The translations under genes and the position numbers were made by a program. DNA of 64,000 nt from JBEKYD01 sp049509915 (GTDB taxonomy: Bacteria > Acidobacteriota > Terriglobia > Bryobacterales > Bryobacteraceae). The notes below the pieces were generated by a model. That model saw only the letters and a list, made by a program, of their open reading frames with translations, did not search any database and was not told where the DNA came from. The stretch spans positions 8,494 to 72,493 of the forward strand of contig JBEKZL010000026.1 of assembly GCA_049509915.1 (NCBI GenBank), given 5' to 3'. Below are positions 48,701 through 56,920 of this stretch, in pieces (position 1 is the stretch's first letter; each line of letters opens with the position of its first letter).

Positions 48701-49215
48701 ATCCATCTCCGGCTGGCCGCCGTATATCGCATTTCCCGGTCGAACATGGCAATGGCAGCCGGCGCATGTTCGACGAAGAGCCGTAGCCGCTCCTCGCTTT
48801 CCCGCAACGCCTCCTCGGTACGCTTGCGCCCGGTCCCGCTGCAATAGGCCTCGATCAGTGCCGTGACCACGTCGATCAGTACTTCCGGGGCGACCGGAGA
48901 TTCCAGGTACGCTTCCGCCCCGCTTTTCAACGATTCCGCGTAACCCCGGCCCGGTTCGCCTCGGCTCGAGATGTGCAGCACCGGAATGGCGTCGGTTCGA
49001 GGGTCGGATTTCAGCCGCTTCGAAACCGCAAAGCCGTCCATTCCCGGCAATTCAGTGGCAACAACGACGAGCGCGGGCTGTTTTTGGGGCGCCAGTTGAA
49101 GCGCTTCGGCGGCGGTCACTGCTTCGACGATTTCGAATCCCGCCTCGCGTAGGATTCGGTTGCGGGCGCCGCGGGTGGCTGCATCCCCGTCTACGGAGAG
49201 GATTGTATAGGGCAC
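45763..49215 (-). CDS. Large soluble hybrid histidine kinase: pseudo-receiver, five PAS, HisKA, HATPase, receiver
   Basis: A 1150-residue cytoplasmic kinase without TM segments. An N-terminal receiver-like domain (1-120) has Ala53 in place of the phospho-Asp (VVVATELPGMDG), so it is not phosphorylated. Five PAS/PAC modules span about 140-780, each ending in the usual D(I/L)T(E/A/D)RK linker (EDITARKQAE, GRDITQRKRAEE, LLDLTDRKRAEE, VDITERKKAE). HisKA has His791 in LLAGGVAHDFNNLL, the type of kinases with HDFNN H-boxes; the HATPase has NLALNAAEAI, DTGCGMD and GRGLGLAAV; the C-terminal receiver has Asp in VVLDLSMPRMSG. Redox, ligand or light sensing by one of the PAS domains is possible but unproven. 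Ends 31 nt from inverted-repeat copy 4. Confidence 0.92.
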   Translation of the reverse strand: MPYTILSVDGDAATRGARNRILREAGFEIVEAVTAAEALQLAPQKQPALVVVATELPGMDGFAVSKRLKSDPRTDAIPVLHISSRGEPGRGYAESLKSGAEAYLESPVAPEVLIDVVTALIEAYCSGTGRKRTEEALRESEERLRLFVEHAPAAIAMFDREMRYTAASRRWIADYALAERDLIGRSHYDVFPEIPEHWKEVHRRCLAGAVEKCDEDPFPRANGKLDWIRWEIHPWRTGKGEIGGIIIFSEDITARKQAEQELRRAEEALWESTVFPEQNPAPILRVGEDGALLYANPGANALLAEWNCQVGQMVPDDFDGAIGEVLAHGAPAERDIHVGGRDYSFVIAPVAGHLYANLYGRDITQRKRAEEALRESEAVLRSFFDSPGVMRGIEEMVDGRIFHVSCNAAVAEMFGVDREWVAGKSVAEAGTPEEDVPLWVALFEESRRTGQAVSREYARRFADGLERWLLVTACYLGTGPTGNPRFGYTLLDLTDRKRAEEALRQSERMYRAIGESIDFGLWECGPDGGTTYASESFLKLVGFTQEQCSSFGWGEMLHPEDAERTMAAWKECVRTEGRWEAEHRFRGVDGKWHPVLARAVPVRNEQGRITCWVGVNIDIGALKRTEDSLRETESRERACAVELEALMDAAPVAIFVAHDSACRTMTGNRAAYELLRMPPGSNLSKTPPSGEDSPKIRPMKDGIETGLGEFPVRKAAATGQRVRNYEFDLAFDDGSSVNLLGDAAPMLGEDGRSRGAVGVFVDITERKKAESRLRESQRAESLGLLAGGVAHDFNNLLVGVIGNASMAREMLSPDHPAAELLDAVVKTGEQAAHLTRQMLAYAGKGKFLVEALNLSGLIPEIAGLVRTSISKKIALHLNLEENLPPIQADRGQVQQVFMNLALNAAEAIGSHDGLIAIRTGVQDVDARYSELHLEAAALPPGPYVCLEVRDTGCGMDEATRARIFDPFFSTKFTGRGLGLAAVAGIVRGHHGAIVVSTAPGKGSCFTVLFPAAPRIAVDRPATTPGAGVRGSGVVLVVDDEKLVREMMKKLLERCGYTVLLAESGPAAVDLLRRHPGDIALVVLDLSMPRMSGEETLPELRKVRPDIKILVSSGYSESETMGQFKGHQVSGFVQKPFSGTGLAEKVKLSIG

Positions 49216-49373
49216 GACACCTCCGTCAGATGACCACGGGATCTATTGACATTCCGGGTATGGCCACCCTGGCGGTTCCTGCCCGGCGCCACCGAATCTT
49301 ACAATTCTAGCTCAAGGATTACTACAAATCTCCGAGTATTAATCTCATCTCGGATAGCCCTCACCGGAAAACG

Positions 49374-49401
49374 AAAAACCGGCACTAAGTACCGGTTTTT
49401 T
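49374..49401. terminator. Bidirectional intrinsic terminator
   Basis: AAAAACCGG, inner ACT/AGT pairing, and CCGGTTTTTT form a hairpin with an A-tract on one side and a T-tract on the other. It stands downstream of the decayed TonB fragment and the sensor-kinase pair (leftward) and upstream of the 1150-residue kinase gene, so it isolates the two kinase transcription units. Confidence 0.8.
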
Positions 49402-49765
49402 AACCAAGATTAGAGAGGAAGGAGGGACGGGTGGAGAAGGGAGAGCATGGCTTATACCCGACTGCGGCGATCGGTCCACCGAGCGCGAACTGAGCCGCCC
49501 GGAAGACTCCGTGTCCGCCGCGCACGACGGTTTTTGCATTCACCTGATACGCTATGCCGAAACGCGGCCACCACCTATCGCGTAGGGATTGCCAGCGTTG
49601 TTTTGGCCGTTGCCTGCAAACACCGCTTCGCCTTTCGGCTGAGTGCCGGTGACGTCGGCGGCCAGCGGGTTTGCCGCCGTCCGTTTCTCGTACAGGCCGG
49701 CTTCGTGCTCCTAGCGCATTCCCAGGTCCCGCGTCAGCCGCTTGGTGAGGCGAAAGTCGTGCTGC
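49400..49765 (-). pseudogene. Fragment of an Oar-like TonB-dependent receptor
   Basis: Reading leftward, one frame gives RLTKRLTRDLGMR, an in-frame TAG, then EHEAGLYEKR, AVFAGNGQNNAGNPYA; after a frame change, FGIAYQVNAKTVVRGGHGVF and a short end. In intact Acidobacteria receptors of the CarboxypepD-reg/Oar type these pieces occur in the same order (DFRxTxRLTLNLGLRWEYE ... AGN ... GIAYQxxxKTVVRGGYGxF), with Trp where the TAG now stands. About 110 codons of a protein normally near 1100 residues remain. The fragment overlaps the last 11 codons of the sensor kinase gene, so the kinase now ends inside receptor-derived DNA. Confidence 0.75.
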
Positions 49766-51521
49766 CCACCCGATCCTCGGCTGCTTCGGTTTCAGGGATC
49801 CCCGCTGAATCTGTGGCCGCGGCCGGGGTATTCGCCAGGGCGAATTGAGCGGTGAAGTGAAACGTGCTCCCTTTGTCCACTTCGCTGTCCAGCCAGATCC
49901 GTCCGCCCATCCTGTTAACCAGCCACGCCGAGATGGCCAGGCCCAAGCCCGTGCCGCCGTATTTGCGGGTGATGGATCCATCGGCTTGACGGAAGGGCTG
50001 GAAAAGGCAAGACTGTTTGTCGGCCGGAATTCCGATTCCCGTGTCCCTCACGGCGAAGTGCAGCATGGCGCCGGTTTCCCGCAAATCGTCGACGCTCACT
50101 TCCAGATCCACCCCGCCCCGCGACGTGAACTTGACCGCGTTGCCCACCAGGTTCAGCAGTACCTGACGCAGCCGTCCGGGGTCGCCCACCAGACTGTCCG
50201 GCGTTTCGGTCTGCACCTTGGTTGAAAGCGCCAGGCACTTTCGCCGTGCCTCCGGTACGATCGTCCTGGCGGCTGTTCCCACGTTTTCGCGCAAGGAGAA
50301 CGGCATGCGCTCCAGTTCGGTCCGTCCGGCTTCGATCTTCGAGTAATCCAGGATGTCGTTGATAATGGCCAGTAGCGCATGCGCGGACGTATTCACGGTC
50401 TCCAGATACTCCCTCTGCTCGGCATCCAGCTCGGTGTCCAGGGCCAGCTCCGTGAACCCGATAATGCCGTTCATGGGAGTGCGGATTTCGTGGCTTACGT
50501 TGGCCAGGAACTCGTTCTTGAGCTTGTTGGCAGCCTCGGCGGCAATGCGCGCGTGGCGGAGCTCCTCTTCCATGCGGCGCCGCTCGGTGATATCGACAAA
50601 AAACATCAGGCAATGCCGCACCTGCCGGATCTCCACCGATCGAACCCAAATCAGCGCGGTTCGAGGTTCTCTGGGGTTGCGGGTGAACACCACTTCTCTG
50701 CCATCGACGCGGCCCCCGGCGTGCACTTCCTGCCGGCATTGGTCAATGGTTTCGACGTCCAGCACCGCAAATTCCCCGGTAGTCTTCCCGATAAACGCCG
50801 CCCTTTCCACCCGAAGCTGTTCTTCAAAGGCGCGATTGGCGTCGACGTAGCGGCCGTTGAGATCGAGCAGCGTGATGCCGATCGGTCCGGATTCAAAAAT
50901 GGCTCGAAACGCCTCCTGGGCCGCCGCCCGTTCTTCCAGTTCCCGGCGGATTCTCAGGTGGGCTTGTTCGAGTTTCGCCGTGCGCTCAGCCACCGTGCGG
51001 TCCAGATCCTCGATGCGGTGCGTGGCCTGTTCGGTCAGCAACCATTTCCTGCTCAGGGCGTGCGCTAATTGGATCACTTCGATGCTGTCGAAGGGTTTCT
51101 TCAGGATCACCAGGCTGTCGGACTGCCCGAATCGCTTGTGAATATCGCGCCATGAATAGTCGGAATACGCCGTACACACCACCACCTGGAGATTGGGATC
51201 CACCTCCCAGATCCGCCCGGTCGTTTCCACTCCGTCCCATCCCGGCGGCATGCGGATATCTACGAAGGCCAGCGCATAGGGGCGGCCCTGGGCCAGTGCC
51301 TGCCGCACTTTCTCCAGACCCTCCTGTCCCTGATAGGCCGAATCTACTTCGAACCGGATCGTTTCCATGGGAGCCGCCCCAAACAACAGGGCTTCATCCG
51401 CCTCGAGGTCGGTGGCGCCGCGCGGGCCCGGGGCCAGGATCTTGCGCAGGTCCTCGTGAATCTCCTCCAGGTCGTCGATAACCAGAATGCGACGATTTGT
51501 TTCCACAACCGCTGAATTCAT
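49734..51521 (-). CDS. Sensor histidine kinase: receiver, PAS, HisKA, HATPase; C terminus probably truncated
   Basis: A 595-residue soluble kinase. The receiver 10-150 carries Asp in AFVDIRMPPGWDG and Lys in VILKKPFD, then a coiled coil (QATHRIEDLDRTVAERTAK), one PAS (about 210-325), HisKA with His344 in NVSHEIRTPMNGIIGFTELA, and a HATPase with NLVGNAVKF, DTGIGIP and GGTGLGLAIS. The paralogue at 15772 continues from the equivalent point into two receivers; here the protein stops about 35 residues after the HATPase (QFALANTP...), the last part being encoded by DNA that is recognisably a TonB-receptor fragment in another frame. Loss of C-terminal receivers by recombination is therefore likely. 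It overlaps the upstream kinase remnant by 4 nt (ATGA). Confidence 0.88.
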   Translation of the reverse strand: MNSAVVETNRRILVIDDLEEIHEDLRKILAPGPRGATDLEADEALLFGAAPMETIRFEVDSAYQGQEGLEKVRQALAQGRPYALAFVDIRMPPGWDGVETTGRIWEVDPNLQVVVCTAYSDYSWRDIHKRFGQSDSLVILKKPFDSIEVIQLAHALSRKWLLTEQATHRIEDLDRTVAERTAKLEQAHLRIRRELEERAAAQEAFRAIFESGPIGITLLDLNGRYVDANRAFEEQLRVERAAFIGKTTGEFAVLDVETIDQCRQEVHAGGRVDGREVVFTRNPREPRTALIWVRSVEIRQVRHCLMFFVDITERRRMEEELRHARIAAEAANKLKNEFLANVSHEIRTPMNGIIGFTELALDTELDAEQREYLETVNTSAHALLAIINDILDYSKIEAGRTELERMPFSLRENVGTAARTIVPEARRKCLALSTKVQTETPDSLVGDPGRLRQVLLNLVGNAVKFTSRGGVDLEVSVDDLRETGAMLHFAVRDTGIGIPADKQSCLFQPFRQADGSITRKYGGTGLGLAISAWLVNRMGGRIWLDSEVDKGSTFHFTAQFALANTPAAATDSAGIPETEAAEDRVGSTTFASPSG

Positions 51522-51916
51522 GCCGCTCCTCTCCGGCTCGCCCGATCCGGCGCCGAGGGCAACTCCAGGACGAAAGTCGCGCCGCGTCCCGGTCCTTCGC
51601 TTTCGGCCCAAAGCGCCCCTCCCATCTGCTGGGCGGCTAACGCTTCGGAGTGCAACCCAAAGCCGTGCCCGTCTCTCTTGGTGGTGAGACCCATCAGCCG
51701 CTGCCGCGCTTCGGCCAGTTCGGCCCGGGCTTGTACCTTGGCGTTCACCGGGTCCTGCAATTGGCTGGTGCGAGCCACCACCCGCCTGGAATGCTCGTGG
51801 TTTGCGCCGGAATCGGCATGTTGGTCGAGGGAAAGATAAAGTTTAAGGGCTGATCCACGAGCTGATAGGCTGCTTTGAGATTGACCTGCGGCCAGTAGCA
51901 CGCCAGCCGCAGGCAT
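51518..51916 (-). pseudogene. Histidine kinase remnant with internal deletion
   Basis: The frame gives 132 residues. One part, VARTSQLQDPVNAKVQARAE then LAEARQRLMG, is the coiled coil found before the H-box in a class of kinases whose next words are normally SRQAGMAEVATGVLHNVGN. Instead LTTKRDGHGFGLHSEA follows at once, which is the far end of the HATPase domain (G2 box), continuing to QMGGALWAESEGPGRGATF and VLELP. Roughly 200-250 codons including the phospho-His and most of the ATP site are missing, without loss of frame. The product cannot be a kinase. The next gene, an intact kinase, starts in a 4-nt overlap with it, implying a former two-kinase operon. The N-terminal 40 residues are unrecognised. 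Confidence 0.8.
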
Positions 51917-52361
51917 TGATCGAGATTGCGCCCCGTGGACGGCGCGGACAGAATGGCGGCCGCGTCGGCGTCTTTGGGGCCGCCGCCGGCCGCGGAAAGT
52001 CCGGTCGCCGGCACGAGGCCCGCCACGGCGGAACGGCGAAGGCAGATCCGTATGGTGGAGAACAACATACCTTTCTCATCGGCCGGCCCGGTGGCGCACG
52101 ATAGTGCCGAAGGTAACTTTGGAACGGGCCTGGGGGTTAACTATAGTGCCGGGCTGGGTGACTTTTCGCGAGAATGTGCGTGTTATCGAAAGTTAGGATG
52201 AGGTGAAATTCCGCTGTTATTGCAGCAACGGCACCGACGGGTGCCGGGCGGAAGGCGCTTCCGGTGGATGGGCCTCTGGAGGATACGCCCCACGGGTCGT
52301 CGGGCGACCGCAGCTCCGCCAAAGGCGGCGCCATGTTAGCATTTCCCGGCAGGAGGCTTCC
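51917..52361. other. Region upstream of the kinase remnant; no intact gene
   Basis: 445 bp between divergent units. Leftward frames of about 80-110 residues exist (for example 51745-52068) with a proline/serine-rich composition; they may contain the lost N-terminal part of the decayed kinase, but I recognise no domain. The right end must hold the promoter for the 52362 gene, whose AGGAGG lies at 52351-52356. Confidence 0.4.
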
Positions 52362-53513
52362 ATGAGAATCGGATCCAAAAGGCTTGGTTTCGCCTTCGTC
52401 CTCTTGACTTGGGCAGGCGCAAGCTGGGCCGGGAATGTATCCGGCACCGTCGCCGACTACAACGCGGCGAAAGTGCGCCTTGCCAACGGCGTGCTGGTGG
52501 TGCCGGCGGGCGATGCCATCTATACCGCGACCTCGACCATTAGCCTAGGGTCCAGCTTCACCGTGACTCTGCCTTCCGGATTTCAGTTTGCGACGGCGCC
52601 CACCTTGACGAGCTCCGCGGCGACCTTTACCATGGCCGGCGGCGGCATAGGCTCGCAGAGCGCCACGTTTACGGTGGCGACCTCCAATGTGTCCGCGGCC
52701 CAAACGATCGCGCTGGGAACCTATACCGTAAGCGGCGCGACTGCCCTGGAGACAATCACTCCGATAGCCGGCGCGTTGCCCCTGACCATGCAGGCCATTG
52801 GGACCGACCCGTCGCCGGTGCCGTTTCGGGAGTTTGCCAGCGATACCGGAATCACGGCGCAACTCGTCGGCGGCAACCAGACCATCGATCTCAATCCTCC
52901 CTCGAACGGCACCGAATTCGGTCTGAGCCCTTCGTTCTATCTCACGGCGGTGTTGGCTGCCATCGCAATCGCGCCGGAAACAGTCGATTTTGCCACCCGC
53001 ACCGTTCCCATTCTGGGCGCCAACGGGCAGACCAACGCCCTGAATCCAGGCGACACCGTGACCGTCGTAATCCCGGGGACGTATGGAGGCCTTGCAAGTT
53101 TCTTTCTGTCGAACTACTCGAGCTGCCCAATTTCAGCCTCGGCGGGCACGGTCAGTTCCGGGGGCATCGCTGCTCCCAACGTCCCGATCGGGGCCGAGAC
53201 GTTTTTTTGCGTGACGGGCAGCGGCGCTCCGATTGAACTGCTCCCCTCGGGTGCTGGCAGCTCCCAGAACGCCTACGGCTTTGCCAACATCGCACTAAGC
53301 CCCGGCAGCAGCACGGATTTTCTGGCGACTTCCAACGTCAGCATCGCATACCCCGGGTCGATTTGCTACACCAACAATGGCAGTTCCTGTGTGGTCCCCA
53401 GCTTCTTCGTGGCCGCGCCCGTGCCCGCTCTCTCTTTCTGGGGGATGGGCGCGCTGGCGGGGATGCTGCTCCTGTTCGGTGCCCGGATGTTGAGAACAAA
53501 ACAAGCGGCTTAG
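52362..53513 (+). CDS. Secreted beta-rich protein with IPTL/PEP-CTERM-like C-terminal sorting signal
   Basis: A 383-residue exported protein with a signal peptide 1-25 (LGFAFVLLTWAGASWAG) and AGGAGG 5 nt before ATG 52362. The body is Thr/Ser/Gly/Ala-rich and probably beta-sandwich, similar in texture to surface or fibre proteins, with FTVTLPSGFQFATAPTL and several SSA/TVA repeats; four cysteines occur in the C-terminal half in two close pairs (SSCPIS, FFCVTG and ICYTNNGSSC). The end, VPALSFWGMGALAGMLLLFG then ARMLRTKQ, has the Pro-Ala-Leu-Ser-x-Trp motif, hydrophobic helix and basic tail of IPTL-CTERM proteins (related to PEP-CTERM). Expected to be handled by an exosortase-type enzyme, which is not in the window. 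Confidence 0.75.
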   Translation: MRIGSKRLGFAFVLLTWAGASWAGNVSGTVADYNAAKVRLANGVLVVPAGDAIYTATSTISLGSSFTVTLPSGFQFATAPTLTSSAATFTMAGGGIGSQSATFTVATSNVSAAQTIALGTYTVSGATALETITPIAGALPLTMQAIGTDPSPVPFREFASDTGITAQLVGGNQTIDLNPPSNGTEFGLSPSFYLTAVLAAIAIAPETVDFATRTVPILGANGQTNALNPGDTVTVVIPGTYGGLASFFLSNYSSCPISASAGTVSSGGIAAPNVPIGAETFFCVTGSGAPIELLPSGAGSSQNAYGFANIALSPGSSTDFLATSNVSIAYPGSICYTNNGSSCVVPSFFVAAPVPALSFWGMGALAGMLLLFGARMLRTKQAA

Positions 53514-53647
53514 TGCTGGCAGGGAATAACCGTGCCGTTCCGGCGTGGCCCCCGGAGACCAGGGGGTTGAACGGAAGCAGCGCCGCGCGAAATGCGAGCT
53601 TCGGCGGGGCTTCCCTCGCAGGCTCGCCAGGGACTACTCTATACCTG

Positions 53648-56206
53648 ATGTCCATCAAGCGCCGCACCTTTCTAGAAGGGATCGCCCTTGCCAGCGCCGC
53701 CACCGGGGCCGGCGCGCAAACCCCGGCTCCGCCCGCGCCTGCACCGGTTCCCGCCGGGGAAATCGCGTTCCCCCGTGTTTTCAGCGGACGGCACCTTACC
53801 GTCATCGCATTTCCCCTAGGCGGCGTCTGCGCCGGATCGCTCAGCCTGGGAGGGCGCGGGCAGCTTCGCGATTGGGAGATCTTCAACCGCCCCGACAAGG
53901 GCAACGCGCCCGACTACGCCTTCCCGGCCGTCTGGGCGCAGACGGGCAATCGCAAGCCGATCGCACGGGTTCTCGAATCGCGCCTTCAACCGCCGTTTGA
54001 AGGCTCCAGCGGGCTGGGCTCGCGCAATGCGCCCGGGCTGACCCGGCTCGCCTCGGCCGCCTTTACCGGCGAGTTTCCGCTGGCAAGGGTCGATTTCGCC
54101 GATCCCAGTCTGCCTGTCAAAGTCTCGCTCGAAGCCTTCTCGCCCTTCATCCCGCACGAACCCGACGAGAGCGGGCTGCCAGTCGCCATTCTGCGTTACC
54201 GTGTCACCAATCCCAACGCGGCGCCAGCCAAAGTATCCATCGCCTGGTCCATCGAAAATCCCACCGGCCGCACCGCGGCTGCCGATACCCGCGTCAACGA
54301 ATACAAGACCTCGGACCGCCTGGCCGGCATTCTCATGACCAGCCCGGAACTGCCCGCCGATGACGCGTTGAAGGGCAGCTTCGTGCTGGCGGTGCTCGAT
54401 TCCGCCGATGCGCAGGTCACCCACCTGCGCGGATGGGAGCGCGGCCGCTGGTGGAACTCGCCCATGTTTTTCTGGGACGATTTTTCCGCCGATGGCGAGC
54501 TCGGTCCCGAGTCGAAAGACCCTGGACCGGTGGGAGCGCTCTCGCTCGGTCGCACCATCGCGGCTGGCGCCCACGCCGATTACACCTTCCTGCTGGCTTG
54601 GCATTTCCCCAACCGCACGCCGCGCCGCTGCGGCTGGACCGCCGCCGCCGGCGATGAGGATACCCTCCTCGGCAACTACTACACCACCCGCTTCGCGGAC
54701 GCCTGGGAAGCCGCTGAATATGCCGCCGCGCACCTGGAAACGCTGGAGAAAAAGACCCGCCGGTTTGCCGCCGTCATGCGCGAGTCCACCATCCCCGCCG
54801 TCATCAAAGACGCCGCCAGCGCCAACCTCTCGACCCTGGTCACTCCGGTTGCGTTCCGCACCGCCGACGGCCAATTCCACGGTTTCGAAGGCGCCAACGA
54901 CCACGCCGGCTGCTGCCACGGAAGCTGCGCGCACGTCTGGAATTACGAAACCGCCACCGCTCATCTTTTCCCGACGTTCGCCCGCTCGCTGCGCGCGTCC
55001 GCCTTCGGCTATCAGATGGACCGCGCCGGCGCCATCCGTTTCCGCGAGCGCCTTCCCCACCGCGGCGACAGCTTCGGCTACGCCGCCGCCGATGCCCAGA
55101 TGGGCCAGATCATGCACGCTTACCTCGACTGGCTGCTGTCGGGCGACACACGTTGGCTGCGGGAAATGTGGCCGCGCATCAAGAAGGCCATCGAGTTTGC
55201 CTGGGTTCCGGGCGGCTGGGACGCCAATAAAGACGGGGTTCTCGAGGGCGTGCAGCACAATACCTACGACGTGGAGTTTTACGGCCCCAACCCGCTCTGC
55301 GGCATCTTCTATCTGGGCGCGCTCCGCGCGGGCGAAGAGATGGCCCGCGTCACCGGCGACACGGCTGCCGCGGCCGACTATCGCGCCGTCTTCGAGCGCG
55401 GCAGCAAATGGGTCGATGCCAACCTGTTCAACGGCGAATTCTACATTCAGAAGATCCGCGGCGTGGCGAAGGACAAGATCGCGCCGAATCTGGCCGGCGA
55501 CATGGGCTCGGCCAACACCGAAAGTCCCGAATACCAGGTGGGTGGCGGCTGCCTGCTCGATCAATTGATCGGACAGTACCTGGCAGACGTCGCTGGCCTC
55601 GGCCCCCTGGTGGAGAGCGCCCATATCCGCAAGACGCTCGAATCCATCTGGCGCTATAACTACAAACGCACGCTGGCCGGCCACGACAACGTGGAGCGCA
55701 CCTACGTGCTCAACGATGAGCCGGCCCTGATGGTTTGCGACTACGGCAAGGCCGAGCGCCCGCACGTGCCCTTTCCCTACTACGCCGAATCCTGGACCGG
55801 GCAGGAGTATCTGGCCGCCGCGCTGCTGCTCTACGCCGGCATGACGCGCGAAGGCGTGGAAGCCGTCGGCAACGTGCGTGCCCGCTACGATGGCGAGCGC
55901 CGCAACCCGTGGGACGAACCGGAGTGCGGCCATCACTACGCCCGCGCCATGTCGAGCTGGTCGACGCTCGTAGCCGCCAGCGGCTTCCGCTATCACGGCG
56001 GCGAGCGCCGCGTCTCGATCGTGTCCGCGCCCGGCTCGCGCTGTTTCTGGGCCACCGCCACGGGTTGGGGAACCTTCCGCGTGACCGCCGCCGGCGCTAT
56101 CGTGCGCGTCGACCACGGCACGCTCCCGGTGGCGACTGCCAGCGTCAACGGCAAGAAGTCCGCGCCCAACGCCACCATCGCCGAAGGCAAGGAGCTGGCG
56201 ATTTGA
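53648..56206 (+). CDS. GH116-family glycoside hydrolase (glucosylceramidase/beta-glucosidase-like), Tat-exported
   Basis: An 852-residue enzyme. MSIKRRTFLEGIALASAATG is a twin-arginine signal, so ATG 53648 is favoured. The N-terminal beta-sandwich domain (about 40-340; FPLGGVCAGSLSLGGRGQLR, DWEIFNRPDKG) precedes the (alpha/alpha)6 catalytic domain (about 400-800). The nucleophile is the Glu in CAHVWNYETATAHLFP and the acid/base Asp is in HNTYDVEFYGPNPLCG, the positions known for GH116 beta-glucosidases and human GBA2; the WDEPECGHHYARAMSSW motif near the end is also family-specific. It should hydrolyse a beta-glucoside or beta-xyloside outside the cytoplasm. Length is as expected (750-900). 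No transporter is adjacent. Confidence 0.93.
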   Translation: MSIKRRTFLEGIALASAATGAGAQTPAPPAPAPVPAGEIAFPRVFSGRHLTVIAFPLGGVCAGSLSLGGRGQLRDWEIFNRPDKGNAPDYAFPAVWAQTGNRKPIARVLESRLQPPFEGSSGLGSRNAPGLTRLASAAFTGEFPLARVDFADPSLPVKVSLEAFSPFIPHEPDESGLPVAILRYRVTNPNAAPAKVSIAWSIENPTGRTAAADTRVNEYKTSDRLAGILMTSPELPADDALKGSFVLAVLDSADAQVTHLRGWERGRWWNSPMFFWDDFSADGELGPESKDPGPVGALSLGRTIAAGAHADYTFLLAWHFPNRTPRRCGWTAAAGDEDTLLGNYYTTRFADAWEAAEYAAAHLETLEKKTRRFAAVMRESTIPAVIKDAASANLSTLVTPVAFRTADGQFHGFEGANDHAGCCHGSCAHVWNYETATAHLFPTFARSLRASAFGYQMDRAGAIRFRERLPHRGDSFGYAAADAQMGQIMHAYLDWLLSGDTRWLREMWPRIKKAIEFAWVPGGWDANKDGVLEGVQHNTYDVEFYGPNPLCGIFYLGALRAGEEMARVTGDTAAAADYRAVFERGSKWVDANLFNGEFYIQKIRGVAKDKIAPNLAGDMGSANTESPEYQVGGGCLLDQLIGQYLADVAGLGPLVESAHIRKTLESIWRYNYKRTLAGHDNVERTYVLNDEPALMVCDYGKAERPHVPFPYYAESWTGQEYLAAALLLYAGMTREGVEAVGNVRARYDGERRNPWDEPECGHHYARAMSSWSTLVAASGFRYHGGERRVSIVSAPGSRCFWATATGWGTFRVTAAGAIVRVDHGTLPVATASVNGKKSAPNATIAEGKELAI

Positions 56207-56395
56207 CGATTTTTCGTGGCGTACGCACTCCTGCGACGCACGCCCGCCTTTCGCCGGCATAACTCCAGAGATCGCGGCGCGACGAAGGTTTGGCCGCGGC
56301 TCGGTTGGCTGGCTCATCCGTCAGGCGCTGCCGCGGCCGGGCGCGTAGGGTTTTCTCCACAGCTCCCGCTGGTGTGCTAACTGTTTCCAGTCGGC

Positions 56396-56743
56396 TTGGC
56401 GCGGTTCTTCGACCAACAGTACGCGAATCACGCGGGATGGCGGCAAGCACGACGGAGCAAGCGTCTTCGACGCGAGGCGCAGCGGGAACAGACACTCGGA
56501 AGGCGCCCGAGCAGAGAAATCGACCTGACCTACTCAGCCCGGAAAACATCAATCGAAGTGGCAGGCCGACGAACCTGCGCCACCTGGTTTCAGGAGGTCG
56601 GCACGGCCAAGGACATCCAGTCCCAGTTGCGACACGCCAGCCCCACCACAACCCTTGGCGTGTACGTGCATGAGCTGCCAGAGAGAGCGCGCCTGGCAGT
56701 GGAGGCACTCGACCGTAAGCTGTCCAGTGAGCATGGGTGGTGA
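56396..56743 (+). pseudogene. C-terminal fragment of a tyrosine recombinase (integrase) beside tRNA-Lys
   Basis: The last half of this 115-codon frame reads CATWFQEVGTAKDIQSQLRH then ASPTTTLGVYVHELPERARL, the C-terminal catalytic part of phage/island integrases: the LRHASPTTTxxVY segment contains the active-site His and the nucleophile Tyr. The N-terminal domains and the first catalytic Arg are absent, and the first half of the frame has no family similarity. The TGA stop (56741-56743) lies within the 3' end of the tRNA-Lys gene on the other strand, the standard attachment-site geometry. It marks a former integrative element at this tRNA. Confidence 0.75.
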
Positions 56744-56813
56744 GCGCGGTGGGACTCGAACCCACAACCCCCGCCTTAAAAGGGCGATGCTCTACCGATT
56801 GAGCTACGCGCCC
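56738..56813 (-). tRNA. tRNA-Lys (anticodon TTT)
   Basis: Read on the minus strand: acceptor arm GGGCGCG pairs with CGCGCTC (one G-U), D-arm AGCTCAATCGGTAGAGC, anticodon stem TCGCC/GGCGG around loop CTTTTAA (anticodon TTT), T-arm GTGGG TTCGAGT CCCAC, discriminator A and an encoded CCA. All cloverleaf elements are complete and the length is 76 nt. Its 3' end is shared with the integrase fragment, making it the likely attachment site. Confidence 0.95.
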
Positions 56814-56920
56814 GTGCCGACTTTCAGTTTATCACGGTCAGGTTTTGCTCTAAACCTCCAAACGTTCTGCACAACATTGCCCAACAAAACACTTCAAATC
56901 CCAATGTTCTTGGGGTACGC

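Noticed and set aside
49734..52361. Intact two-kinase phosphorelay operon
   Set aside because: The first gene lacks the phospho-His and most of the ATP site, and the second lacks C-terminal receivers and ends in foreign DNA.
53816..56317. 833-codon open frame on the minus strand
   Set aside because: Antisense shadow of the GH116 gene, which has catalytic motifs and a Tat signal on the plus strand.
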